Shown piece after piece: positions 1 to 18,890 of a stretch of 64,000 bases of DNA. The stretch covers positions 17,863,501 to 17,927,500 of the forward strand of contig NC_088310.1 in assembly GCF_910592395.1 (NCBI RefSeq), given 5' to 3'. Position 1 is the first letter of the stretch, and every line of letters starts with the position of its first letter. This DNA comes from Lineus longissimus. Its lineage: Eukaryota > Nemertea > Pilidiophora > Heteronemertea > Lineidae. The position numbers were made by a program, and so were the translations under genes. The notes under the pieces are model-generated. The model worked only from the letters and a program-made list of their open reading frames with translations, was not told the origin of the DNA and ran no database searches.

Positions 1-241
1 GACACTTTTGAACAGTGCGCTACGTCCCGTCGACGATGTCCGTCACGTTTGACGTCGTTGTGTCTTTGTTGTTCATGGCTGCATTGATGCATGAATGGCA
101 TGATGGAGTTCATCAGGAATGAAAGTCTGCCTCGGAATTTGGAAAATCAACAACTGTTTTAGTTAAGACAGATTGTGCCTTTGTCTCTTCATGAGAGCTG
201 TCTTTCGAACGACAATCTCATGAATCTGAAGAGCAGATGGA

Positions 242-1879
242 ATGGCAAAACCATGCCGTTATTGTATAAACTTTAGTGCAATTAGCAAAAAGGAGTGGTA
301 TATTTTCATATCTGTTGCACTTTGTATCTTCCTTTTTGTGACCGTGGTTTACGATGTTATCAACTATGCCATTACAGAAACAACTGAATACACGACCCAG
401 CCATTGTCTGTAGCAGTATTGGTAAGTCAGCATTTGTAGGCTTGGCCTTCTTGGGTACAGGGTAGTCCTCTGTCCTGTCTCCTGATAGTTAGGCCCTTCG
501 TAATATGGGTTCACTCATCACTGCCACTGGTTCAGTGGAGCCCACAGCAATCAGCATAGGCGCCTGTGATTTTGATGAGGACCGATGTTTATTGTCGGTA
601 ATGGACATACTGAATGAATTATACAATCTCCAAGTCTTTATCAATCATTTCAATCACAGTCACACACAATCACGTCGAGGCACAACCATGAAACCATAAG
701 TGCTATGTGCTATTTGATATTGAACCAGCTGATGCACAGAATTGGCCAGTCAGTCTCAGTGAGCGCCAAGCAAATAAAAGGACATGGTGTCCCAACCAAG
801 AGAAAGTCATCTCAGTTGGCAGACGGAGACAGAAACAAAGTCGGATCAGTATAGACCATAAATGCCCCACTCATGAACTGGTTGGGCCTGTCAATTCTTC
901 TCATTTTCTTTTCTAGTGTCTTCATATAGTAGCGTGTTACAGTTCCCTGCTAGGCCTTGTTTACGTTACTCAAAAAGGAATTCGTGGCAACTTGCCAAGA
1001 TATGGCATTGCAGCAATATGTAAGTAGGCAATAGCTGGTACAGTAGAACCTTTCTAATAAGGACTACCTCGGGACTGACAAGTGCTGTCCTTGATAGAGA
1101 GGTGTCCCGATTAGACTTAGAGAGGTCAAATTGAATGGAAACAACCAACTTGGGACTGAAACTAGTGCCCTTAATAGAGGAGTTGTCCTTAGTAGAGAGG
1201 TGTCAACTAAGGGAGGTTTCACTGTAGTTTGAATTCAAGATGAGACACACATTTTCATTTGACAGCTGCTGAATAAATGTGCATTATCTTTGAAGTGGAG
1301 TATTGCCATTCACTTCAACCCTATGGCCTACATCAAAAGATGACCTGATTGCAAGTTGATTTATTTTAAGTTTGTCCTTTTGAATGTACTATACAGACCA
1401 CCAAGGAAAAATAGTGAAACTGAATAGAATTTTCATTTGAAATGACAACTTGATTTAGGAGGCCTGGAGGATAATGTGCCTATTCACCACCACACTGTCC
1501 TCTAATAATGATTTCCGCTTGTCTTGAGAGGCGGTTTGGACATCGCTATAGATCCATGCACTTGATTGGGAACAACGTTTACATAACGTGGTGTTGATCG
1601 TCGTCACGTCACCATGCATTTTTACATTAGTGTAACGTGACGTGATGGGAAGTCTTCGTAAATGTTGTTCCCAATCAAGTGCATCGATCTATAGCGTTAT
1701 CAGTTAGGCTAAAAGGTTCCATTTCGTTCCATTTTTCACTCTACTGTGGTTTTAACTTTTTTTCAGTGGCCAATTTCCTAATTTACACGGCACGATTTAC
1801 AGTGGATATTCTCTACCTTCACTACAGACCAGAAGAGTATAGCAAGGCTTCGGCCCAAGCTGAGGTTCCCCAAGCATGA
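242..1879 (+). CDS. Small three-pass membrane protein, unrecognised
   Basis: Three exons join in phase: 242-421, 917-1019 and 1767-1879, with GTAAGT/GTAAGT donors and TAG/CAG acceptors after pyrimidine tracts. The product is 131 residues. Three hydrophobic stretches lie at about residues 19-41 (WYIFISVALCIFLF...), 57-79 and 91-114. The N-terminus has a short Cys pair (CRYC) followed by KK, and the tail is hydrophilic (HYRPEEYSKASAQAEVPQA). I do not recognise the family. The agreement of all splice phases and the continuation of hydrophobic segments across both introns are the main support; no homology could be checked. The start is the first ATG of the frame; an upstream exon is possible because the window begins only 241 bases away. 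It lies tail-to-tail with COQ6. Intron 2 carries two MITE-like elements (1039-1226 and 1542-1698). Confidence 0.55.
1039..1226 (+). repeat. Dispersed palindromic MITE-like repeat, family 1 copy A
   Basis: A ~188-bp unit starts TACAGTAGAACC and ends GGAGGTTTCACTGTA, so the ends are inverted repeats of each other. The interior holds several diverged copies of 'TCCTTAATAGAGAGGTGTC' in both orientations and a conserved core AAATTGAATGGAAACAACCA. Related copies occur at 6093, 21237, 38031 and 58252, with fragments at 13615 and 45648. It sits in an intron. Confidence 0.8.
1542..1698. repeat. Palindromic MITE-like element, ~155 bp
   Basis: The left arm (CGCTATAGATCCATGCACTT..., from 1544) is matched by the reverse complement of the right arm, which ends ...AAGTGCATCGATCTATAGCG at 1696. 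Each arm is about 50 bases with few mismatches, around a short loop containing GTCACGTCACC/GTAACGTGACGTGA, itself inverted. No other copy was noticed in the window. Confidence 0.75.
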
Positions 1880-3007
1880 CGTATGGGTACCAAGCCAACA
1901 GAAAAGAAATCAAAAGCATTCAAATTCGAAGATGCCACATTTCCAGGAAAATCTAATGGCAACACTTTAAAAATTGAACAGTTGATGGTAGTATCAACTT
2001 ATGATGCAGGACATCAGTAGAACAATCAAATTCACCTAATCTATATAACATATAATATTTTGTAAATATTTGCACAAAGCAGATTGTAATTAATATACAG
2101 AAGTAAAATATTGAATACACATATTTTTGTTTATTCTCTTTCAATAATTCTGATTATACCTCAGTCAATAGCTGCGCTTACACCACGAAATATTGGTGGA
2201 CCAATTGCACTTACACCACCACATTGCCGCGACAAATTGGTTCGGCAATCCATTGCCGATACAAATTGCCGAGCGAATTTGTCCCACCAAGCTTGATGGT
2301 CCAAATTCGCCCGGCTTGTTAAAAGCTCGGCTTTGTCGTGGTGTACGCGCAAATGGATCGGCAATTAGCTAGTTAGATGGTTCGGCTCCAGGCAGCGCTT
2401 TCGAAATGGCGCTTTCTGCCAAGGCTTTCCGCGTTCTGCTTATTGTTTGCGCGCCATCTGTAGCCGGATTTTATAACTAGCTGCAGCGCTGGTGTAAGCG
2501 CTTGGTGGATTTTCGATGGTGCGGCATTGGTTCCCGAACCAAGATTGGTGGTCCATTTTCAGGTGGTGTAAGTGCGGCTTGTGTTACATTCTGATTTTTA
2601 TCATATACCCGAGTGAGTGATTATCTGAGATCGTGGACGTAAACATGCAGATTTCATGGAAAAAACATGTCGAAACTCAGATGGACATGTCAAAAGTAAG
2701 TGTAATCCATAGGTTGTCTCCACACGAATGATTGTGGCTGTTTAGTAGGTTTCCTGGCCAAACACAGATCACTTGTGTGACTTGATAACTTGGAAATCCT
2801 ACTCGAGTGCTACAACTATTGTACTGATTGAACAACACTGTACTTGTACAAAATCTCTTTTTGAATCAGATAGCACATATTTACAAGAAGCACTAGTTAT
2901 GGTTGAACCACTTCATGGAAACTATTCCATTTCAGTCAAGACAGTACAAACTAAACACTTGAGGACTTGCTTTCCTTATGAATGATCAAGAACATTGGTG
3001 TATCACT
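1880..3007. other. Intergenic region between the small membrane-protein gene and COQ6
   Basis: The two flanking genes converge here, so both 3' UTRs should lie in it. The stretch around 2040-2115 is very AT-rich and is a plausible 3' end region for the upstream gene, but no clear AATAAA in the right place was found. A palindromic element occupies about 2165-2584. From 2585 to 3007 I see no supported coding exon. Confidence 0.5.
2165..2584. repeat. Inverted-repeat element with CTTACACCAC ends
   Basis: The left end GCTGCGCTTACACCAC and right end GTGGTGTAAGTGCGGC are inverted copies. Just inside, 'ATTGGTGGACCAA' and 'TTGGTGGTCCATT' are also paired, and CTTACACCACC / GGTGTAAGCGC recur internally. 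This looks like a diverged ~420-bp non-autonomous DNA transposon. No second copy was noticed in the window. Confidence 0.5.
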
Positions 3008-11099
<8,092 letters not shown>

Positions 11100-11204
11100 T
11101 TTCTTGAGTTTTTAAAGTTTTTCACGAACAGCAAAAAACCAAAGTACCAGCAAGTGCTTGCTCTAACTGCGCATGCGTAATTCAGTTGAAATTTTTTGTT
11201 GAAC
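11100..11204. promoter_or_regulatory. Bidirectional COQ6/FAM161 promoter
   Basis: Only 105 bases separate the two start codons, which point away from each other, so 5' UTRs and promoter must share or overlap this segment. It contains the palindrome TGCGCATGCGTA (11167-11178), an NRF-1-like GCGCATGCGY site. NRF-1 sites are a known feature of bidirectional and mitochondrial-gene promoters; binding here is inferred from the motif only. Confidence 0.6.
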
Positions 11205-14200
11205 ATGGCAACCACTGGAATTCACAGCCTTTCTATGTTCAGAAATGGGTGTTTAAAGTCACCCGTTGACCCTAGAACTGGGCTGCAATCATCCTTGACC
11301 GATAGAGCAAAGTATGCAAATGAAAAACACAATGAAGATCCCGGCCAGGGCCTAGACAGTGACCAAGAAAATAGGGAACCAAAAGCTGAAAACACCAGCA
11401 ACAGTTCAGATTTTTTGAACTCTTCAACTTCTTCTACCACTGCTAAACTCATTGAAAATTTAACCCTTGGCGATATGTCTGATGACGAATTTTACAACAA
11501 GTTAATGACACTGAAAAGTGAACATAGGCGAACGCTGGCAATGTGTGAGAAGATGTATGAGGAAAAACTGAGCAGTGAAGGATTTGGGTCGACTGCATCG
11601 TTGACTCTGGGTGTTGGCAAACTTGCACCTGGTCCATCGCCAACTTTGGAAACAATGGGAAGAGACTATGGACTCAGTAATGAACAACCTGTTAATACTA
11701 GCAGTGACACATTTAACCAAAGTTTGGAGATCACTGGTCTGCGAAAAAGTACAGAGAAACCTCCAAGGGCACCAAGAGTGGCAAGAGACCAAGTACGAGA
11801 CATGGGCTCGAAAGCGTCAACTTCTCATGACGAACGACACGAATCGCCAAGGACGTCAGAGTCTGCAGGTCGATATACTCTGAAAACTGCTTGGACGGAG
11901 AAGCCATCTCGTTCCGATGACTATTGGAAACGAATAAGTGACAGCAGTGGAGATGAAGCCCCAGATTACGATAGGAACAGATACACAGAACATGTCAGGA
12001 ACGGATATGAAGATGAGAGATTTATACGCAGTCGCCCACAAGAACTCGCCTCTGCTATGACTCGTATTGACGACATGTGGGATAATTTCTCTGTTGAGGA
12101 ATATGCTCCAAGAACAGCTGCCAGATCAACTACTCGATCCTCTACAAGACAACAACCTTCCTCAAGAGCGTCAAGAAGCTTGGACAGGCGAGAGAGGCCA
12201 AGGAGTGGTACACGTGATCGTTCGAATTCCTTAGAAGACACGTGGCGACACCGCATCACCATCCCTAAACCTTTCAGCATGACAGTCCGTGAAGAAACGA
12301 AACCGAAGATGACCTCAAGATCCATTGCTCAATATCAAGAAGAAAAGATGAAGGAGTTGCAAGAATATGATGCTGAATGCCAGAAGACGTTCAAAGCCAC
12401 ACCCGTCCCAGCGCATGTCTACTTACCGCTGTTTGATGAAATCAATGAGAAGGCAGAAACGAGGAGACGCGTCAATAAGGAGCTCAGCAAGGAAGTCCTA
12501 AAGTCAATGGAGAAGCCTTTCAAATTTTTGAAGCGGGATGAAAGCAAGAAGAGCCACAACTGCCACGAGCGGACAAGGTCTGCTCCACAGAAGAAAAGTA
12601 AGGTGTTCAAAGCCAAGCCTGTCCCAAACGATGTCTACGACAACACTGTGTCTGAGCGTATTCGTGAAGAGGAGGAATATCGCAAAATACGAATCAAAAT
12701 GAGAGCCCAGGAGTTGCAGCGTGCGTCGTCTTTACCTCCGAATATGGCTGCTAGGGGGAGTGACTACGTGGCTGGGAAATTCAAGTTCAAACAAACTGGG
12801 GACAAGGCTGCCAAATATGGTATTGAGAAGGAACCGAAATTCCAGCCAAAGATCAAAGAGAAGGTTCCCGATTTTGAAAGAATCCACCGCAAACTACAGA
12901 AGGAGATGATCAACCAGAAAGACCGAAAGGAAGCAACCGTTTGCAAACCTTTTAATCTTCGAACGAGTTCCATTGAAAGAAATGTTGATAAAGTTGTTGA
13001 TGATATGATGAGAGATGAGCTGCTGCTGAAAGAGAACAGATGGCCGTATCAGAATTCACGGTCGAGGCCAAGATCTGGATCTATTGGTAAATAAAGAGAG
13101 TCTTTATTACTAAAACATGCCAAATGCTATTCAAGGTTGGAATATCCTTGATCAAGAGTCATTGAATTGAATGGACCACTGGACTGAAGAACGATGAATC
13201 TGGCTTCAGCTGAGTCTGAACAATTCTTGATGTGTGCTCTTTAAGTTCTTAGTGATGTGATTGTGATAGTGTCTGGTTGTTGAGCTTAAGGAGAGTAAGT
13301 TTGGCAAAACATGTACATCCAGAGTTATCAAAATATAGACTGTCCAAATTCTGTTGTTTGTGTTGGAACTGCATCAAAATTATTAAATGTCCAAAACTTA
13401 TGAAGACTGATTTGTATCATCTCTCTTTGCAGGCTCTCTGACTATGGATAACATTCCCTCCAAGCTAACCATGTCACAAGAGCTCCGATCAAGTGCTAAC
13501 AGGTAAGTCAAGCCCAGGTGTTGCACTTGCAGTAAATGAAGGAGCAGAAGATAATTTATGATGTTGAGCAATCCAGGATCCGACATGTCCTACTCCGAGA
13601 CATCCTGCTGCATATACAGCGGTTGCTCTCTTAGTGGACACCGCTGTTAACTGGACACCTCTCGATCAAGGACAGTCGCCCATCCAAGAAGGTTATAACT
13701 ACAATGTGTCTTCCCAGGCGATCAGACAATATAAAGAATAGGTTATGCCACCTGACATGCCTGAGTTGAACTTGAAAAGGATGCAGTTGTTTTGTAGGTC
13801 TTTGTAGAAATTTCATGTCATAGTTTTGTAGAAATTTCATGTTATAGTTTTGTAGAAATTTCATGTTATAGTTTTGTAGAAATTTCATGTTATAGTTTTG
13901 TAGAAATTTCATGTTATAGTTTTGTAGAAATTTCATGTTATAGTTTTGTAGAAATTTCATGTTATAGTTTTGTTGATTGTATCTTTCTGAAACGAGATTG
14001 AACTTATTTCAGAGAAAAAATAGCCGAGCTGACAAGGAAAGAGCAAGAGGTTATGGATAAGAAACGAAGGCAGCGAGAAAAAGAAAAGCAATTGAAGAAA
14101 ATGATCGCCGAAAAGGGTGTGGCTGTAGCTCCGGAGAAAGAATCGCCAGCTGAGAAACTTCGAAAATATAGGTATGTTTGACTCGGTTTTTGTGTGGTGC

Positions 14201-15180
14201 AGGTATTTGTTTTGTAACGCTGTTCAGTTGGAATTGTTAATTCTATAATTTCTACACTCGACATGTGTTTACGTCCGTAGTGTTGTCATGTCATATACAT
14301 AGCATTGACAGAAATTTCTATACAGTTCTGCTTAAGATTTGTCTTGACAAAATATGATGAAGCTCTTAAGAAAATACATTCCCTGTCTTCAGGACAGGCC
14401 ACCCGATTCTGCGTTGGAAGAAAAACCGCATTGAAATATTGCTACTATTTAGTTTTGTGTTTTTTCGCTACTTACGTAAACGTGAACAAAATCTCAATAA
14501 AACCCTTTGAGAATTTGTCGTGATACTATCCTTGATATTATGTTTACAGGGAAGCGGAGCGTGCCCGTCGAGAGGAATATGAGCATGAACTTCAGTCTAT
14601 GAAAGAGAGAGTGGACAACAGACCCTATCTGTTTGAACGACAGTCACAGGTGAGTGTCGTGCAGTTGTGCCGCCAGTTTCTCGAAATGAAAAAAGATTTT
14701 CGGCAATATTCTTATTGCATTTTAGAAAAAAGACTTATACTGGTATGGTGTCATTTTAATCTGACATGCAGGTGAAGCAAGGAGGTTGATTACAAGGTCT
14801 CGGTTGGCCTCCCTCTCCCCTGACTTGCGACGAAGACTTTGGACAGACAAAAAAGCCACGAACTAATAGCTAATTGATCGTTACAATCTCAATTCCAGAT
14901 CAATGCAAGAAAACAGGCAGAGAAGCGTTACTCAGCAACATTGAGAAGTGCAGGCGTGAGCGAAGAATTTATCAACAAAAAAGGATCGGAAGCAACTGAC
15001 CTCGACTACGAGAACGACGATGTGGACGATTATGACGATGACTTCAACTCGTATTCGTATGAAAAGACGGCGTCACGACAAGACACAGTTTCCCGGGACA
15101 GACAGGATGACTTGGAAGATGATGGGGCCGCTTCGGATGAGGTGGATGAGGATTTAGATGAGAGTGCTGATGAAGCTTGA
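11205..15180 (+). CDS. FAM161: FAM161-family ciliary/centrosomal protein
   Basis: Five exons, 11205-13086, 13433-13502, 14013-14171, 14550-14649 and 14899-15180, join in phase to 830 residues. The start is the ATG giving MATTGIHSLSMF; the frame extends three codons upstream only through non-ATG codons. The N-terminal third is Ser/Thr-rich and probably disordered. The family domain runs from about residue 380: YDAECQKTFKATPVPAHVYL, KPFKFLKRDE, FKAKPVPNDVYD and IRIKMRAQELQRASSLPPNM, all strongly like vertebrate FAM161A/B. Then come basic coiled-coil segments (REEYEHELQ...). The C-terminus has NARKQAEKRYSATLRSAGV and a long acidic Asp/Glu-rich tail. In vertebrates FAM161A binds microtubules and sits at the ciliary base/centriole; here that role is inferred. 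Whether it is the A or B type, or the single pre-duplication ancestor, cannot be told. It shares a ~105-base head-to-head promoter with COQ6. Confidence 0.93.
13615..13673 (+). repeat. Fragment of MITE-like repeat family 1 (FAM161 intron 2)
   Basis: TACAGCGGTTGCTCTCTTAG followed by GGACACCTCTCGATCAAGGA matches the terminal part of the family found at 1039, 6093 and elsewhere; the rest is missing or too diverged. Confidence 0.5.
13798..13974 (+). repeat. 24-bp minisatellite in FAM161 intron 2
   Basis: Seven or so nearly perfect copies of TTTGTAGAAATTTCATGTTA(TAGT). Because the period is a multiple of three and lacks stops on the minus strand, it creates a spurious repetitive reading frame (MKFLQNYN repeated). 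Confidence 0.9.
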
Positions 15181-17916
15181 AATGACTCTCATAGGCTAAA
15201 CTGGTAGTTCTTATTCTAATTTCATGTGGACACTAGAAAGATTTAGGAACTTAGATTGAATAACTACTTTGGTGACTACTTTGATAGTAAGCTCAACACA
15301 GTTATTAGCCATGTGATGGTGGTTCTTGTGGTTTTCTTTGTATTTACCTATTTTGGTTTACAAAAGTCGCCCAAGAGTTTTTTCAGGTGTTCAACCTCTT
15401 CCTGTTCAGGGCAAGTCATTCTCCACTGGGTGAAGTGGAAATATCTTTCCACAATAAACTTCTAAGGGATGGTACATTTTGTAACCTTTGGAGTAAGAAG
15501 ATTGTCTTAGAATATCAGAATTTAAATGATTTAGTGATTATATATACAAGGATATTAGGTTGAGAGTCCAATGAATTTTCAGTTACTAAACTATGTCCGA
15601 CAGTCCATGTTAAAGGGCTCAACGGAAATTTTCTGCATTTGGGCTTTTCGTTTTTGATATGGTAGTGCTGTAAAAGTTGCTTTTAGTTTTGATGTTTCAA
15701 TGTCATTCACTGCTGGCTGTTATGAATTAAAATGGTATTCTTCATGTATGTTATGTTCATCTAGCACTATGGATAAGATAATAGTATTGTTTGCACATTT
15801 GATATCCCAGAGCAGTTTTCTTTTGTAGTTGCCTGCTGGTTCAGGATGACTTAACAGAACAGTATAAGATTGTACAGGAAGGATAGATGATGCGACCTGG
15901 TGTGCCTTCATATTTGACAGCCAACACGTGGCCATGAACAATGGTGTTATGTCATTGAAGCACCACTGAGGTGCTCATAAAATGTGTGCTACATCCTCTG
16001 GTACATGTATGTGACATCATTGTTGGACTGAGGTAATGTAATTTTGCCATCAACGTTTGCAGTTAAACTGACATCTTCTGCTGTCCATGGCTACCAGTTT
16101 GCCAGCTGTCATGGGTGGCGGTGATGACATCATCTCATCCCTATCCATGTAGGAGGGTCTTTATATTGCAGGACATACACAATACGAGTCAAACCGTCCC
16201 TAAGTCAATTGATATGAAGTGCTTCCCAACAACACATTCTGTGCCTTTTGATTCTTGTCTTCGAAAAACTTATCTTTTTTACCCATGTGGTTTGCTGTCA
16301 AAGTAATGCTTGGACTAATTGCCTGCTGATGTACAGTTATAGCGTGTATGTTGATACTTCTCATCAAATATCTAAAAGCCTTTAACAAAATGTAGATTGC
16401 ACAACAAATTTTTGAGCCTTACTCCAGCAAATGATGTTGTATCTAGGCTCATATTTATGCCAGAATTATGATGCAAAAGCTCTGCAGACACTAAATCAGA
16501 ATGATTCATTTCAGTATGATTGCTGAGATCCTGGTGGAGATTACATGTAAGTGTTGATATTCAGGTCGGTTGATGACATGTAGGCCTATGTTTGGTCAGT
16601 ATTTTGAAAACGCAGAAAAATGAGAGAAAATTTAAAGCACGTCTGCTTGAGTTGAGGTATGACCGTGGACTGACGTAATTCGTCAGAGCAGAATCTTTTC
16701 ACTGCATGGGTTTGTTATAATTGGTCAGTAGTTCAACACCATGAGTACTTGATGACATTCATTAAGATTTGTAAATTTAATGTATTCTAGCGCCAAAATT
16801 TGTATGTACTATAATACTAGACTGTTTGTGTGTACCTCAATATATTTTAAGACTATGAGTTCAAAGATTTTTTATCTGCTTCAGTGGTTTGGCATTGATA
16901 ACTCCTTTGAGAGAGGTACTTAGTGAAGACAATGAGGTGTACAGTTCTTCTGTCTTAGCCTGTAGTTGATCTATAGGAAATAACTAAAACCATACAAAAT
17001 AAAATTGTTATTTTTGTATTTGTATTTTAATTTGTCTTTGTCTTCTTGTCTTTCTGACAGTCGAGTTGTGACTCATCATGATGTGATGACGTTTAACTTC
17101 GATGGACACTTTCCTCAGTGAAGTGGTGCACAGATATGATGGATGGAATGGTTTTTATTTGTGCCTCTTGGTTGTGTCTTTTGGATCACCTCTCGGTTCT
17201 TTCTTGACTACACTACACTGCTCTGTACAAATGATGAGGGCTATACCTCCCAGAAGTAAAGTCCATGGGTCATATTCTTTAGTAATGCAGGATGTTTCCA
17301 TGGAAATCAGTGCGCCATTCAGCTAAACACCACAGGCATTGAATGTGCACTTTTCCACCCAATGCAAACAAAATGAATTTGGCCATTGAAGTGCCACCAT
17401 TGACGTGATGGATATGTCCTATTGAAGGATGCTATTACATTATAGTCTTCAATGTGGGTTTATCAAGTTGATGTCTTCATTTTGACATTTCCCAGTATTC
17501 CTTTCCAATCAAGTTTTGTCAGTTTAGACTTTATTTAACACATGAAGCCAATTTTAGATGGCTGCATCATCATTTGATAAACTTGCATATCTTAACATTG
17601 GGCAATAATAGAAATATCGGCCCCTTGTTTCCTCAGATAGTAAAGCTCGCCCAAATAGTGTCTATATAGCCAATGAGCCAAGTTTGCTCACGTTCTCTCG
17701 ACTTCCTGTGAGTAATTGCAGGTCATTCAGCAATTCGTCCCGACAGCCAAACAGGTTGCCCCTGAAGGCTGTGACAGCCTCTAATCAAGAGTTCAAGGTG
17801 TTCAACCTTCAATGGCCTCAAAGGTTGCTTCACAGCCTCATCAGGTGTTGATCTTTGATGTTTCAAACACTTCCACAAAGTAAAGAAATGACCAAAAACT
17901 ATATATGTTCGAATCA
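15181..17916. other. Convergent intergenic region FAM161/ZNF410
   Basis: FAM161 and the zinc-finger gene converge. An AATAAA at 15453-15458 is a good FAM161 poly(A) signal, though transcripts could run further. No exon with supportable coding was found; the open frames here are short and lack splice or family support. Composition is AT-rich with no conspicuous tandem repeat. Confidence 0.5.
15453..15458 (+). terminator. FAM161: Likely FAM161 polyadenylation signal
   Basis: AATAAA about 270 bases after the FAM161 stop codon, in an AT-rich 3' flank. Canonical hexamer; usage not testable here. Confidence 0.5.
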
Positions 17917-17922
17917 TTTATT
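17917..17922 (-). terminator. Likely ZNF410 polyadenylation signal
   Basis: TTTATT on the plus strand, i.e. AATAAA on the minus strand, about 970 bases past the zinc-finger gene's stop codon. Further TTTATT matches upstream could serve instead. Confidence 0.35.
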
Positions 17923-17967
17923 GTCGATATCACGGTCCTCACACAGGATCCCGTAACTGTGTGAAAA

Positions 17968-18165
17968 ACATCACAAACATCCATGTAAATAGGAATTAAT
18001 ACAAGGAAGGACTAACCAAGAGAGAGCTATTCGTCAGTGCTATTCCATCACCTGAATAGTGAAATAATCACAAACACACAGGTATATAGAAATAAATACA
18101 AAGGAGGACTAAGCCAGTGAGGGCTATTCCAATCAGTGCTATTTCATCACCTGAATAGTGAAATA
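17968..18165 (+). repeat. ~99-bp tandem duplication in the ZNF410 3' region
   Basis: Two diverged copies share ATCACAAACA, AATACAA(A/G)GAAGGACTAA-like and ATCACCTGAATAGTGAAATA blocks at a spacing of about 100 bases. Likely within the 3' UTR of the minus-strand gene. Confidence 0.75.
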
Positions 18166-18890
18166 GACAAAACTATGATGTTACTGGTAGCAAACATGCC
18201 ATATTTAATATGACCAGCACAAAACATGCTAATAGTTGGCAGTAGCTATGCTCATGATCGTAAGGAATACACAAATGAAGTAAATACGTTGGACAATAGA
18301 CACAACAGCTTATCAACAATCTAAAGGACCACTCGCATAGTTTCATAGAAAAAATAAAATGTAAGGGTCTTTGAGCTATAGAACTTTTTGTTCTAATCTA
18401 TGTTACAATGACCTTGCTAATGATACATCTTCCAACAACATCCAACAACAATGACAAGAAGTGATCCACAAAAATTATTTTATACATTTGCAGGTTGGAC
18501 AACTCTATAGTTATCTCAAAGCCAGTTTCAGAATACTGATAGAATTAATCAGAGTTTTTATATAACCGGATTATGACATCTTGATTGACTAGGAAGAGTC
18601 CGACCAAGTAACGATCAATATCAGCTTAAACAAGGAGTGTCTCGAGATAATGTTTGGCCAGCAGCACTATGATAACTTCAAAGTCCCAATAAAAGATTTG
18701 GTTCTAGGAGCAGTAGAAAATGTGCCTCCTTATTCAACAAACCATTCGTTTCTACATGAATTTTCAGACTGAACAGCGTAATAATCATTCGTGCCAACAT
18801 GGTATTTTATATCTCAAAACACTCCTTTGGCAATAGACACTGTGCCCAATGACTGCAAGGCAAGGTGATAAGTCTGATTGAAAGTTGTGT

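Noticed and set aside
13631-13960. Minus-strand frame with MKFLQNYN repeats
   Set aside because: A 24-bp intronic minisatellite of FAM161 with no stops on that strand.
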